Shown here piece after piece: positions 22,494-34,800 of a DNA stretch of 64,000 nucleotides. The first letter of the stretch is position 1, and each line of letters begins with the position of its first letter. The position numbers and the translations under genes are program-made. Source of the DNA: Sipunculus nudus (Eukaryota > Annelida > Sipuncula > Golfingiida > Sipunculidae); NCBI GenBank assembly GCA_026874595.1, contig CM049313.1:75694659-75758658 (forward strand), written 5' to 3'. A model generated the notes under the pieces. The model saw nothing but the letters and a program-made list of their open reading frames with translations, was not told where the DNA came from and ran no database searches.

Positions 22494-24314
22494 TGTAACT
22501 AGATTATACAGAGGCATAAAAAATTAAAAGCATAAAAATAAAAAAAATTCCTGCAGCATTTTAGCTCAGCTGACTATAAGTCAACCGAGCTATAGTCGTT
22601 GTCCGTCGTCCGTCTGTCCGTCCATCTGTCTGTCCGTCCGTTTGACTGGCACGTTTTCTGTAGTCAGCACAAGGAGAGTTTTTTTTTCCCAATTGTACTC
22701 AATTATCTGTGACGTAGCACATTATGTGTGCTACGTCATCGTTCTTCTAAGTGCCTACGAACCCAAAATTCGGCATACTGTTAGATGGACCCAAAATCTC
22801 CTACGAAACTGAATATCGGGGCACTGCGACTTCGTTCCTTTGAGAAATTAAGAGAAAACCTCAAATTTCCATAAAAAAACTATTATCACACTTCAGGACT
22901 GCCTAATATAAAAACCTCTCATCGGTTTTTCGTAATATTTACCAGGAGTATTCTCCTATATATTTTCTATATACTACCAGAAATTAGGACTGTTTAATGT
23001 AATTTATATAAGTTATGGGCTTGAACATATTGGACTTTGTAAAATTATCAGGAAAATATTTTATTGCTTAACATGTACATTTTTGAAGTTAAAGACTTTT
23101 TTCCAAGTATGTAACTTTGTTTAATTAAGATTTAATAAGAGTTATTAGCATAAAAATGAAATCAGTACCCTAAATTTTGCCCAACTTTTAACATGGTATG
23201 TTTTTATTAAATTTTCACAGCATGTAAACATACATATTAAATTTGTTTTAATCTGAAATTCGAAAATAAGAGCTTGAAAATTAGGCTAGTTATTGAAATT
23301 TTCTGGCACGTTTTGAAACTGTAAGACCTATGAATCCAAAATTTTGCATACTGTTAGATGTCCCCAAGATCTCCTATACAAAACCGAAAACTAGGTCACC
23401 GCGACTCCTTTCCTCTGAAATTGGAAAATAAAACCTCAAAAATTAGGCTAGTTATTGAAATTTCTTTCAGAGGCTCTTTTGTATTCATTTGCGTTTCCAG
23501 GGTCCCCGCTTCTGGTCACTACAGCCCTGCCTGGGTAACCTTATTAGTAATGCAACACTGGTCCAGCACCCTTGCTGTCACAGGTGTACAGTTATTCTCA
23601 TGTCGATCCCCCCCCCCCCCACCAAGTTTTTTGCAATAATTGTTACAGTTCTAACTGTATTTCTTTAATTGTAAAGCTGTTTCCGCTCCAATGTACAAAG
23701 CATTTCCTGAGTAATCCAGAAGATGCCATGTTGTGGTAATGTAGCATTTATATAGAAAATAATTTCCATTTAAATCATTTAATTAAGATATAATTAAAAG
23801 CATCAGTATGCATAAATTGATAATATATGAGCCAAATCATGGATAAAATAAGGTGCAATTTAGAAATGTGAATTCTGATTATATTGTTGTTTTCAGATAT
23901 GTTTTGTTTTGCAAATTCAAAAATATATTTTATAAAAAAAAATATTACATCTGTGTGCAAAATGTTATGTCACCTGACCAAATAAGCTATAGTTTCTGAT
24001 GCAATTTAGAATTGTGAATCAACTTAAATATTTTGATTTAAATGTTATACTGTAAATGTATAGTTAAATTTATAAACTTGAAAAGAAATTGAGAAATAAA
24101 AATAATAAAAAGAAAAAGAGTAATAAAAATTAGGATCTAATGCAAACATTCGCTCATTTTGCTCCTGTCTCAGTAGCATTGGAATTTGCTTTGTTTTTCC
24201 AACTATCTGCCTGTTTCAAATAGATAATAATTATGAATACTTTTTTCCCCTTTCAGCACTGTTGAATTAAATTTCATATCCTGTATGTATATGCAAAGGC
24301 GTTGTGACTCCCAT

Positions 24315-24434
24315 CCCCCCCCCCCCCCCCCCCCCGCCATGACAACATGACACTGACGGCACATCGTCCTCATTTCATCAAAAATCGGCGTTTGGGGTGG
24401 CAGGGTGTCCCCCCCCCCCCCCCCCCCCCCCCCC
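24315..24434. repeat. Paired poly-C tracts
   Basis: 21 C at 24315-24335 and 26 C at 24409-24434, inside HLE-4 copy 1. Run length is prone to sequencing and assembly error. Confidence 0.9.
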
Positions 24435-24661
24435 AATTGAGTCATTCCACCTGAGCACTGGGGACAAAAGTTTAATTTTAACTGCATAATATATATTGAA
24501 TGAAGAAAATATATAAGGTTCAGAGGTGTTGTTGCTCCCATCTGTATCAACATCCCCCACCACAACCTCTATCAGGTCTTTCCACCAGGTGGATAGTGAA
24601 CATCATTGCAACTGTTCACAATTTATAAAATTGAAAAAAAAATGGTTTAATAAAAAAATAG

Positions 24662-24829
24662 GATCTAACAGAACAAATGTGTAAACTGCCGAATTGTCAG
24701 CAGATAAAAAAGGCAACCAATGAACATGGTAATTGCATAGACCTTATATTTAGAAACTGCCTACATCATTTAGTTTCAACATTAAGAAACACATGGTCAG
24801 ATCACAAAATATTACTTGCAACAATATCT
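24662..24829 (+). pseudogene. Decayed endonuclease-domain fragment in HLE-4 copy 1
   Basis: The frame (D..EQMCKL..CQQ..ATNEHGN..D.IF.NC..LVST...TWSDHK...ATIS) resembles the last part of an exonuclease-endonuclease-phosphatase domain: the Asp/Asn segment followed by the catalytic SDH motif (24797-24805). A second copy at 54134-54304 has the same pattern. A stop lies just upstream in frame (24659), so this is a relic. Such domains sit at the C-terminus of Helentron Rep/helicase proteins and at the N-terminus of LINE ORF2. Here the element ends about 130 bp later, which favours a Helentron. Confidence 0.55.
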
Positions 24830-24960
24830 TCAATCATATCAACCATCCATGGCCTATATTTCCTGTTCCTCTCAGACCTTTTCTCCATTTGATATTATTT
24901 TAGATTTTTAACGTCAAGGTCAACTTCAGCTGAGCACAGTGATCCATGGGTCCCTTGTTT

Positions 24961-27115
24961 ATAGTATTTCCATTGAATTTTCCATGAAAATAAACCGGTA
25001 TGTAGACCGGGAGTCAGAGAAATCGTCAGCAAGGGAGATAATTAATTAATTAATCTGAACAAGACTCACACTTCCAGCCTATATCCTTATGTTAATCAAG
25101 AAAATTAAATTAATTTACAGTGACTTCTTTCATCTAGATTTGTTCTTCAACGCGACCTTTGTTTTGATGTGTTTAAGTGGAGAGTCTGGGGCTGTGGTAA
25201 ATTGATTTAGGCAATCTCCGCTAGAGGTCGTCCTGCTGCAACACTAATGGCCGTATAACTGGGAGAACCCTGAATTTTACCCGATTTTAAGCAATGCCCT
25301 AATAATATGTGACATAATGGGGAAAACTCCAAAGAAATTGTGCAGGTAAAAGCGGTGGGCAGGTCAGAAATTTAATTAAAACGGCAGTGAGAGAGTGAAG
25401 CAGCATTTGACTTAGGGAAAGGTGTATGTTAAGTTAAAAAAAAACATTAAGACAATGCGTGAAAGGAAGGGAATATTCCTCTTATTAAATAATTGCTCAT
25501 ATTATTCGTGCACTTTGTTCCACAAAATGAAAACATAATACGATTTATTATTTAATAAGAGTACGGAAACATAACACTTCTCTATAAAGACAAGAAAGTC
25601 TGAGATTGGTGAAAATGAGCGATTAAACAAAGTATGGAAGGCATGTTTGTGGTGGACAGAATAAGAAAGAATGAAGCGAAATAAGAATAAACATTTCAAA
25701 AGTGTCGTGACTTTTAATTTTTTTTATTTAAGTCCAGATTCCATATTTGGTTTGTTTTAGATTATCAAAAATCATATGAAAATTAATTTCTAATTTATGC
25801 ATGCTCTTGCCATTTCCACATTGGTAATCATTTCACTGTTACTTCATTTGCATAAATCACTGGCTTAATTAAAACACCTCTCAGGCATTTCAGTGCAAAA
25901 TTTTAAATTAAAAACGTCATGCATGAAAGTGAGACCCATAGACATAATGGTTTGCATCTGATATATAGGTGACAATTTAACAAATACATCTTTCATACGG
26001 GACTCTTGTAAACTTCGTATGCACATAACGCAGGTATATGGTAAGTATATACGTCAATCTTGATCGTACTTGTATAAATCTGAGTGCCTTGTTAATAACT
26101 TTTGGCCATATCAGTTATAGCAGTCATGGTAACTCAAAACTGACAATGACATGCGACTTATACTTGAAAGTATTAATGTTTTGAAACATCTGTAGATTTC
26201 GAATTTAAATTGAATAATTAATTAAAAGCTGATAAATATTTCAAATCCATGCTATTTCGATCTGAACTACAGAAATGCTTGATTCTCTATATCATCACAA
26301 GTGAAAATCAGGTCCATGCGCCTTGGTCGTCTCCTTGTCTTGATTTTAGCTCTAGACTGATTTTTTATGAATAAAAATCAAAAGTTGTATTAATTCTTAC
26401 ATTTGTTAAATGAGGGGAAACGTACCATGAAGATCTGTAATTATAAATAATAATATATTTAATATTATGTCTTCCATTGATTGGTTATTCAAAGAGCTTT
26501 ATACTCTTTTTCATTTATTATCCTGTACCATTTTATGATATTAGCTAAAGAAATCATGAAACTGTCAGATTTTGCACCGAAACTGGACAATAAACGTCTG
26601 TTGCGTTAAGTTGCTTTCCGATCCAACTGACAGATGTCGCTAACATCTAGTGATGCATTTGATTTTGTGTCTATATTAATTAACCTAATTTTATTAAATA
26701 CGGGGGGGGGGGGTCAATATGTGTTAACTTCAAATTTTGCGTATATGATCACTGAACATTTTAATGAGGTTAGAGGAGAAATTTAATTCGTATATTTTCA
26801 CCAATGAAAAGAGTTTAATATTTAAAAATACTACTGATTACTCCCATATTACATCTTTTTCTTTCTTACCTGTATCTCATTCGGTGATATTAAGATTACC
26901 GGTTACGTTTTCTACATACAAAATGACTTTAACTCACTTGCGGTGAGCTAGAAACTTTATATGAAAGTGCAAATGTCACATTGTCATACCTTTAAAGTCA
27001 CTATGGCAGCTTACAAAGTATACATATCAGTTACCAGATTGAGCCGCATCAGTGCTCACCAACATGCCTGACAGTTGTTTGCTAAATGTTTTTTACATGC
27101 ACATTTACTTATTAA
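24961..27115. other. Unassigned intergenic sequence
   Basis: AT-rich, with a G tract near 26703. No gene or RNA was recognised. Confidence 0.3.
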
Positions 27116-27722
27116 AGCACTGCAATTGTCTTGACTTTTTAAACTATACACAGTTATTTTTGCAGTTCATACAGTCTATTATATTTTTTAAACGAAAAAA
27201 TGTCCTGTTTTAAACTTTACCAGTTCACTCTTACATATTTGCTTGACCATTTACTAGTATTCTTGGTTCCCGCAAAAATACACCAGTCAACATTGTTACC
27301 AGAAATTAAAAATTGAACCGGGATATATTATAAATGAACTGCGCATTCATAATTAATCAGCTGTTATGAGTTTAGCATATAACAGGCACTGATTTCACAG
27401 AAAACACAGAACCACATTATGGGGCAATTTACGCTAAATTCGATTTGCCCTGAGCAAATAACTCATCTTGAACGCGGATAGATATTCTGGCAATTAAAAA
27501 TTGAACCGGGATATTTTATAAATGAACTGCGCATTCATAATTAATCAGCTGTTATGAGTTTAGCATATTTATAACAGGCACTGATTTCACAGAAAACACA
27601 GAACCACATTATGGGGCAATTTACGCTAAATTCGATTTGCCCTGAGCAAATAACTCATCTTGAACGCGTATAGATATTCGGATAGATATTCTTTTTTAAA
27701 AAGTCAAGACAATTGCAGCGCT
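27116..27722. mobile_element. TIR element with internal 188-bp tandem duplication
   Basis: Ends AGC.CTGCAATTGTCTTGAC (27116 onward) and its inverted copy ending at 27722 form about 26 bp of near-perfect terminal inverted repeats. Inside, 27304-27491 is repeated directly at 27492-27682 with few changes (the second copy has a small insertion in 'agcatatttataac'). No transposase is encoded. It lies immediately upstream of the putative furin-like promoter. Confidence 0.75.
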
Positions 27723-27759
27723 CCTAACTCGGTTAAGTCGGCAACCCACGGTGTTTTCG

Positions 27760-28713
27760 TCTTGCTCATTTGTAAACAATGCCCCGCCCCCTCAGTGGCA
27801 ATGCACGTGTTCCTGGTGTAAACTGGGCCGATACGTCACTTCCGGGTCATAAAGGTATTGATTGACGCCATTTTTCCTGGGTTCGCCGGGTTGCTTGACA
27901 GACTGTGGCCGCTTCGAAGGATGTTTGAGATATCACAGTAACATGAATGCACAATGACGGATTTTATTGGCTTTGGGACGTGAGACAGAGATACCAGAAC
28001 GTTTGGATACATTCAGCAGAACCCTAGAGCAAAGGGATTTTAAAGACAGGAGGGGTTTCCAAGAGCGATTCATTCATTCGGTAACATTAAGAAGCCTGTG
28101 TTTATTGCTGAGTGCTACAACCCGCTGAAAGAGCTTGTCATCGCGTACTTGTCTTGGCTATGTGTTCATCACACACTTAACTTGCGATTTCATTAACGAC
28201 TGCTTAAGACAGGGGAAAATAAACTGTTGTCAGTACTTCATCATTAAAATTTCTGGTGACGGTCTGTTTTCTTAGAAAGTTGGGGTTTAAATTACAATTT
28301 TAAAAGTCACTACGGACCGTGTGTGACAACAAAATTTTTTTAAATTTGTTTCATTGACTTGGGCGTACAAAAACGATTTACTTTCGTTTTCTGTTGTAAA
28401 ACTGACACAGTTTATGTCATTGCAAAATTCCATTTAGGAACATTCACCTTTTGTTAAGGATATCTTTAAAGTCCATGAAATCTTACAGTTGCGCATGTTG
28501 ACAAGCGCAGTTGTTTACAGATCAAGTGTCAACAATCGTCACATGTCGTAAAACTCGACAAATTTTAATGATTTGGAGCGGTTTTCTAAGATTTGGACCC
28601 TGTGTTGTCACTAAACTGGAACTTTATGATAATCTGATTTAATCTATCGGTATACGACTGCTCGGCTGTTGACAACATTTGACAGGGGAGCTCGACCGTT
28701 GTGCCTATGGAAG
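27760..28713 (+). promoter_or_regulatory. Putative TATA-less promoter and 5' leader of the furin-like gene
   Basis: A short GC-rich patch holds a GC box (CCCCGCCCC, about 27782-27790), an E-box CACGTG (27804-27809), a CRE-like TACGTCAC (27832-27839), an ETS-type CACTTCCGG (27837-27845) and GCCATTTT (27867-27874, YY1-like). Such clusters mark housekeeping promoters, which suits a furin gene. The leader to the start codon would be about 800 bp or may contain an unseen intron. Motif matches only. Confidence 0.4.
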
Positions 28714-28884
28714 ATGAATAAGACAGCGTACATGTTACTGTTGACACTGTCATTGCTACTGGCTCGGCTGTGTCAAGTCTGTCAAGCGGTCACTTACACC
28801 AACACATGGGCAGCTCATATTGAAGGAGGCATTGAAACAGCAAAAAAGTTGGCAGACACACATGATTTTATTCTCTTAGGAAAG
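28714..28884 (+). CDS. furin: Furin-like proprotein convertase, exon 1 (signal peptide and prodomain start)
   Basis: 57 codons, then a GT donor (phase 0). ATG at 28714 is the first after an in-frame TAA at 28630 and has A at -3. Residues 1-25 are a signal peptide with a Leu-rich core (MLLLTLSLLLA) and a likely cleavage after CQA. From 28 the prodomain starts YTNTWAAHIEGG, matching the FTNTWAV.I.GG of furin-family prodomains, and continues to HDFILLGK. Furin cleaves precursors after basic R-X-K/R-R sites in the trans-Golgi, at the surface and in endosomes; the prodomain is its folding chaperone and inhibitor. The remaining gene, including the subtilisin-like Asp-His-Ser domain, lies downstream. 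Exon 2 is at 37027-37125. Confidence 0.9.
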
Positions 28885-31800
28885 GTAGGTGCATGTTAAT
28901 TGCTACTATTCCATTAATGATATCTCAATTTGTTAATGTACACACCATGTTTTTTTCCACAGTAATGTCAGTATTTTTAAGAAGACTAAATAAGAACAAT
29001 TATTAGTACAGAACTGGAAAGAAACATATCCTTGTAGTTTTCTGAAATATTTTTAAATAATTACTGTGGTTTTTTAGAGTATTTTCAACAAAACAATATT
29101 AGAACGCAGAGTTTGATACAGAACTCTTTAAAGAAGTGAAACACCTTCTTATTTTCTTAACAGAAATGCCAGTACCACATTATCACATATCCTGTCTAAT
29201 GGAATTTCCTCAGCAAGGTGGAAACCCCAAGCCCAGGGAAATTGAAATATCAGTAATCATTAAAACTTGGTGAATTTGGCGATATTTCATATAGTTATAT
29301 GGTGTCTTGATAGCTTTTTAATTTAAACAGTAGCCCTAAGTTTATGTTATATTAACAAGTTATAAAATTTCATGAAATAATAGTAATATTCAAAGAAATG
29401 GAGAATACAGTATACTCATTGTGAAAATTACAGCTTATAGTAATATAGGAAGTATACATATGAGCTGTAATACTAATAGAGGGGAAATGTAATTGGCTAT
29501 AGTGGTCCAGTGACAGGCTGTGCCTGCTCCTGTCATTTGTGTGTAGTGAGCTGCTTTGATGGCCTGGTGGGTTACATAATATAACTTTTAGGACACAATC
29601 AGGGGTTCTCATTACAACATACTGTCAGGCACAGCACTGGAGACAGCACACCTCTGTCCCCAACCCCCAGAATCCTCTGTGTTTGTGTCTGTGTGCTTGA
29701 TAAACATATTGCACTTACACAAATGCCATATTAATTGTTCATTTAGCCCTTGCATGAAGTATAAATAGGGGTTATAATAATGTGATCAGGTGTCATGTAG
29801 TTTTAATAAATATTGAAGTTTTTTGTAGCATGGGATAAGAATTAAGCCCTTGTAAAAAAATGTTTTATTATTTGAAGCAGACATGATGTACTTTTGCTTA
29901 TGTGTGTCCATTTTTCACTCTTTATTAAGCCAGGAATTCTGGCATTTTAGTCAACCCCACATGGATAAGTTTTAAGAAAGCATAACTTTTATTATCAGGA
30001 TTCTGTGCTGTCAGGCACTGATTGTTATTTGGCCTGGGCAATCCCGAGATTGAAATGTGGACAGGACAGAAATTAGATTTGGGCAACTTAACATGGGATT
30101 TGTTAAAATCTGTAAATTGGCCATGGCACAATGTTCAAATCAGTATGTAAAAGGAGGTCCAGCTGTTGGTCTGCTGTAAATTCAATTTACTCAATTATAA
30201 TTCATGTAAATATGTATTTTTCGAGTCATATATATATAAATATTGATGATCTCCATTTTGTTTTACACCTGCTGGTAATTATAAATGCAGCAGAGAAAAG
30301 GGAGTGACAGCTTCATGCCTGCATTTTATGATTTGTTCATACAGCTCAACATTATGACTTTGTATATACACTGGTAAAACAATGTCAAAAAGGACTGATG
30401 TACTGCCAAAATATCTGACCCTGTAAAATAAAATTATTAACATTTAATCATTACATAATCTCATTTTGTATAAAGTATAAACAATATGCGGGTAATGGTT
30501 TGCTTTCCCTTAGCTTATTCAGTGTAATCATATATAATTAACCAGTTTATGATAAACTGTCTTAGCTAATTGTGTGGCTTCTGGTGTGCTGCCTGGGCCA
30601 GAATGAACATTCTTCTGGTTGATATTTTATCTCGAGAGTAATGTACAGCATCTTTTCCTGAGCAGCAAGGTTGTCATCTGGGATTCATCAACAGCTGTTG
30701 AAGTCCCCCTCTGAGTATGTTTTAAATGAACATATAAGGGTGTAGATAAAAGACAGACATGATGTGGGATTGTTTTAACCACATTAATTACTGCATTTGG
30801 CCAACATTTTCAGGTGCCATGCTGTGCTGACCAGTATACCACAGTCTGCTGGATGCTGGTAATGTTATTATGTTATAAGCACCAAAAGAACTACTGTCAC
30901 TACACCTGGTAAATAGAACTAAATCTCATTATATATAATATACATATTAAGAGTGATATACATTATTTCCACTGAGGTCACCAGGTGCTGAATTAACTGC
31001 TCAAATAAACAGTTTTCATATTATCCACATGAGTTGGTGGTTTGTATTATGTCAGCTCAAATTATCTGAGAGATTTCACACTTCAGAACAACATGTATCT
31101 TGCTGTTAATTGTGCCACCAGTTGGATTTTTCTTTTCTGTACAAGCTGAAGCTGGTGACAAGTTTTTATCTTTCTCAACATGCATTCACTCTCATGGCAA
31201 AATGTCTGCCACAATACCTACTTGCTGATTTGTACTGGAATGTGAGAAACTTTGCTTCTAGACCTTTACATATTTTCCACAAAAGTCAGGGTTCATTCCA
31301 AGCTGTGCAGATAAAATGATAGATTTCCAAAGGATAGACAAAATGTAGACAACTGTTATTATGGAGGAGGATAACTGAGGTTCACCTATGAGAATTTGAT
31401 GAATCAAGACAATTGATCATCTCAGAATTTGTCCATTGAAGTTTAAACTCTGCCTTGCATTTAAAAAAAACTTTGCCAAAATGCTCAGAAAGCTGCTTGT
31501 TTGATTTGTTAATTATTTTGTATTTTACTTGTACAAGGTTTCACTCAATAGATTACTGGTTGATTTAAAATTTCAAATTAACTGTTTTGAAGATAAATAT
31601 ATAGATTTAGGTCTTTGGGTTAGGAAATTTGAGTTAAATGTTGGAGTTAATGCCGAAACAGAACTTGTTTTGTCATGATATTTTTTGAGAATATTTACTT
31701 TTTGTAAATTATGATTGCATTAGTTTGCCTCAGATTTTACGTTCAGAACATTTTGTTCATTGCTGCTAATTTCTGCCTGAACATGTTATCAAGTTGCATT

Positions 31801-34800
31801 TAAGTTTTCAACTGTATCAGCAGGTGCTTCCCCCCCCCCCCCCCCCCCCCTTGCACAGTGAACTCTTCATCCTTATGTGTGGAGGGGGCAGCTGTTTTCA
31901 CATTAGGGGCAAGTCAGCTGCCATATACCGTATACTCCACTTAAAACCGCGGTTTAATCAAGAATTTCAAAATCTGGAAATTAGGTTGATTTCCTGAAAG
32001 CACTGTGCGGTTTATACTAGAAGGGTTTCCTTAATATCTTCCTGACAGACATGGTTTTTGGGCCGGCGCGTGGGCGATAATATTGCAACCTTTGAAGGCT
32101 GTTCTTAGCATGCATGGGAGCCGTGTGTAAATGTATTATTTACGATTATTTGTTATTTATAAATTAAATATTGCTGATTAGTTTTTGTGTGATATATAAC
32201 TTGTTATAAAATCTTGGTAATTGTCACCAAATAATACGTTTACAACAACCCTGCTGTTACACACAGCGGCCCACTTCGTTGGGAATGGTCAAGCAAAATT
32301 GAAATAAAAGCCTACTTTAACCCATTTGCGGCATTATTTAGCAATGATTATTTGTTTAAAACATAAAATGAATAAAAAGCTGACATCGTAAAGAGTCGCA
32401 CAATGGCAGACGATCGTTTTAAAATCAAGTTTGAGTGCCGCCATGTGCTGAAACGCCCCGGTATTCTGCTAAGAATATCTTGAACCGCTGTACGTGGTGG
32501 GTGGTAAATAGAACAGCCACCTATTTCGTCCCAGCGTGCCTTGCGCGAACACTGCCTTGACAAAATGGCTCTCCACACGGAAACTTTCTTCAGGTAAAAA
32601 ACTTGCTCACCCGGACTGGCCACTTTTGTTTTACCTTAAAATCACTCGTTTTCAAGCGTCATGTTTCCTATAAGTGCGTATCTCGACAAGGTAACTTCAG
32701 TTACTCTGATATTTAGTTAAGTTGACCAGCGATGTTTTCATACGCACCAGCAAATTGTGACATGGAGCGATGTCAACGTACGATGTGACGATGCTAATAC
32801 CGAAGTAACCGGTATGAAAATGAGTTGAATCTTCCGAGTAATTCCAGAAAATGGAATTTTCATCAAAAATTAAGATTTCAAAATAATACTTTTAGAATTA
32901 AAATATACAGTGACTTGAAATGGATCAGCAGAATATTTTTTCGATAATATAATGAAAAATCAGTAGCAAACAAGAATACGGCACGGAATATAAAATCTGT
33001 ATAACCAGGCAGAGGTTCACCGGCTCTTACATCTTCCCAAACTTCATGCTTGAGTGACCTTGCAAAAAAGTGTTATGATGTGTTTAAATAAAATGGCCAA
33101 GGAATTTTTAAAGTGGACAGGAATGGCCGAGTCGCAACCTACGCGTGTTCATTTCTAGATGATAGCTTGATTGTGTCTTTTGTCAAATCATTCCGTAGCG
33201 AAAGTTGGTGCGGTTTTAAAGGGGGGTTCTTAGTGTTTGAGCCCCTCGCGGTGTCTCGCCTGGAATTTTGGCGAAGTCTGGGTGCGGTTTTAAGTGGAGA
33301 TTTTACGATACAGCAAATAATGTTCAGCCCACGCACCGTTAAAAAAGGCTTTTTGACTGAGTTAGATAGGTTACATGATACACTTCTTTTGAGTACACCT
33401 GATTGGAATTAATTTACAACTTTATATATAAAAAACTGTGTATATTATTGTCATGTTTTTGTGTGCTATGTCAGTGCCCTTTGCTGAAACATCATTTGAC
33501 ATGCATTGCTTTTAATTGATGTTCACATTTCATTGGTGATAGTGTTTTACTCATGAATTCAGTGTTAATTGAAAGCACCTGCTGGGTGGTGTTCTTTGAT
33601 TAGGATTGAAATGTTAATGAATGTACCATTGTCAGTGATGCAGTCAATTCCACACCATCAGAGTCCAGAGTCCAGGCCACTGGAGTCCAAGTCTGAATCC
33701 ATGAGGTTCAAATCAAAGCCCACCTCCTTCAGAGTCATTAGGAACCGAGTCCTTGTCCAGTCCAATACAGATATCATAAAAAAAACCAATTTATCATAAC
33801 CCTGACATGGTAGCAAACAGATTAATATAAAGGAAAATCTCACTGACCAGTAGAGTAGGGCCTCATTCATATTTGATCATTGTTTTTCACACTAGTAGTT
33901 AAAGTATTCGTGGTGCAGTTAGGAGATAGAATAATCAGGGATTACATGGCAGAGATGTACTAGTTATTTTCTCTGTTGTTAATATTCTGTTCATATTGTA
34001 TTTCATTAGATAATGAGGCACCATTATTGTAAATTAGGTAGGGTTATGTTTAAGATTCTGAGCTAATTACTTGTATACAGGACGGTGAAGCCTGTTTTAT
34101 ATTTATGACACTGGATACTTCTGTGTAACTTGAGGATAAAGTTTAATGATTAACAATAACAGTTGATGTAATGTATCTATCAAACAACTAAATTTTTACT
34201 TCCCAAAAGAAATTGTTTTCCCTTAATGGTGGCAAACATAATAAAATAAAACATGAATTCATCAGTTATATTTTACTTTTTTTTATACACCAAATTGATT
34301 ATGTGTAGGATAACAGCTAGGTTAAATGAGCATTATCATTAGAAGTCTAATTAGTGTACTTTAATATGAGAAAATATCCTTGTAATGATTAATTATGAAA
34401 TTTGTAAATGACAAGCTATCTGTCATTAATTATGTCTTTACCAGAAATCCAGGATCATTACTAACTTCTTCTCCTTCCTTAGTGTCATGTTAACTAACTA
34501 TAATTACTTACATCATTACACTCAAAAAAGTGAATCAAATTATCACATAATACTTTATGCCAGTGTTGTTTGGATGGACAAAGTCACAGCTATGTAACTC
34601 AGCCAATTAGATGAAGAATAGATATATATAGGTTAAACCACAAATACATATATATATATTCTTCTTGAAGATTTCCTAGTATTCCTGCTTTGCATCTTTT
34701 CTCAGCAATTCTCAGGCTTCAGCTAAAACAACACAGTAAGACCCCTGATAAGGATATTTATCATAAACCCCTTCACCTGTGAGTGACTATGTACTGGTCA

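Larger units (their letters stand above)
22560..24960 (+). mobile_element. HLE-4 copy 1, Helentron-derived element
   Basis: The 5' end holds GCTCAGCTGAC (22564-22574), which pairs with the following GTCAACCGAGC in a stem-loop, then a (GTCC/GTCT)n microsatellite at about 22600-22645. Internal modules repeat ('gttagatg..cccaa.atctcc' at about 22785 and 23353). The inverted arm TCAGCTGAGC returns at about 24926-24935 with a palindromic GATCCATGGGTC after it. It aligns end to end with the copy at 52567-54451. Two long C tracts (24315-24335, 24409-24434) lengthen this copy. Confidence 0.8.

Noticed and set aside
24203-24565. Gly-rich minus-strand frames
   Set aside because: They come from poly-C tracts read as GGG codons.
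33655-33770. Loose repeats of GAGTCC, with a similar stretch near 52335-52445
   Set aside because: Too degenerate to call a repeat family or a coding signal.
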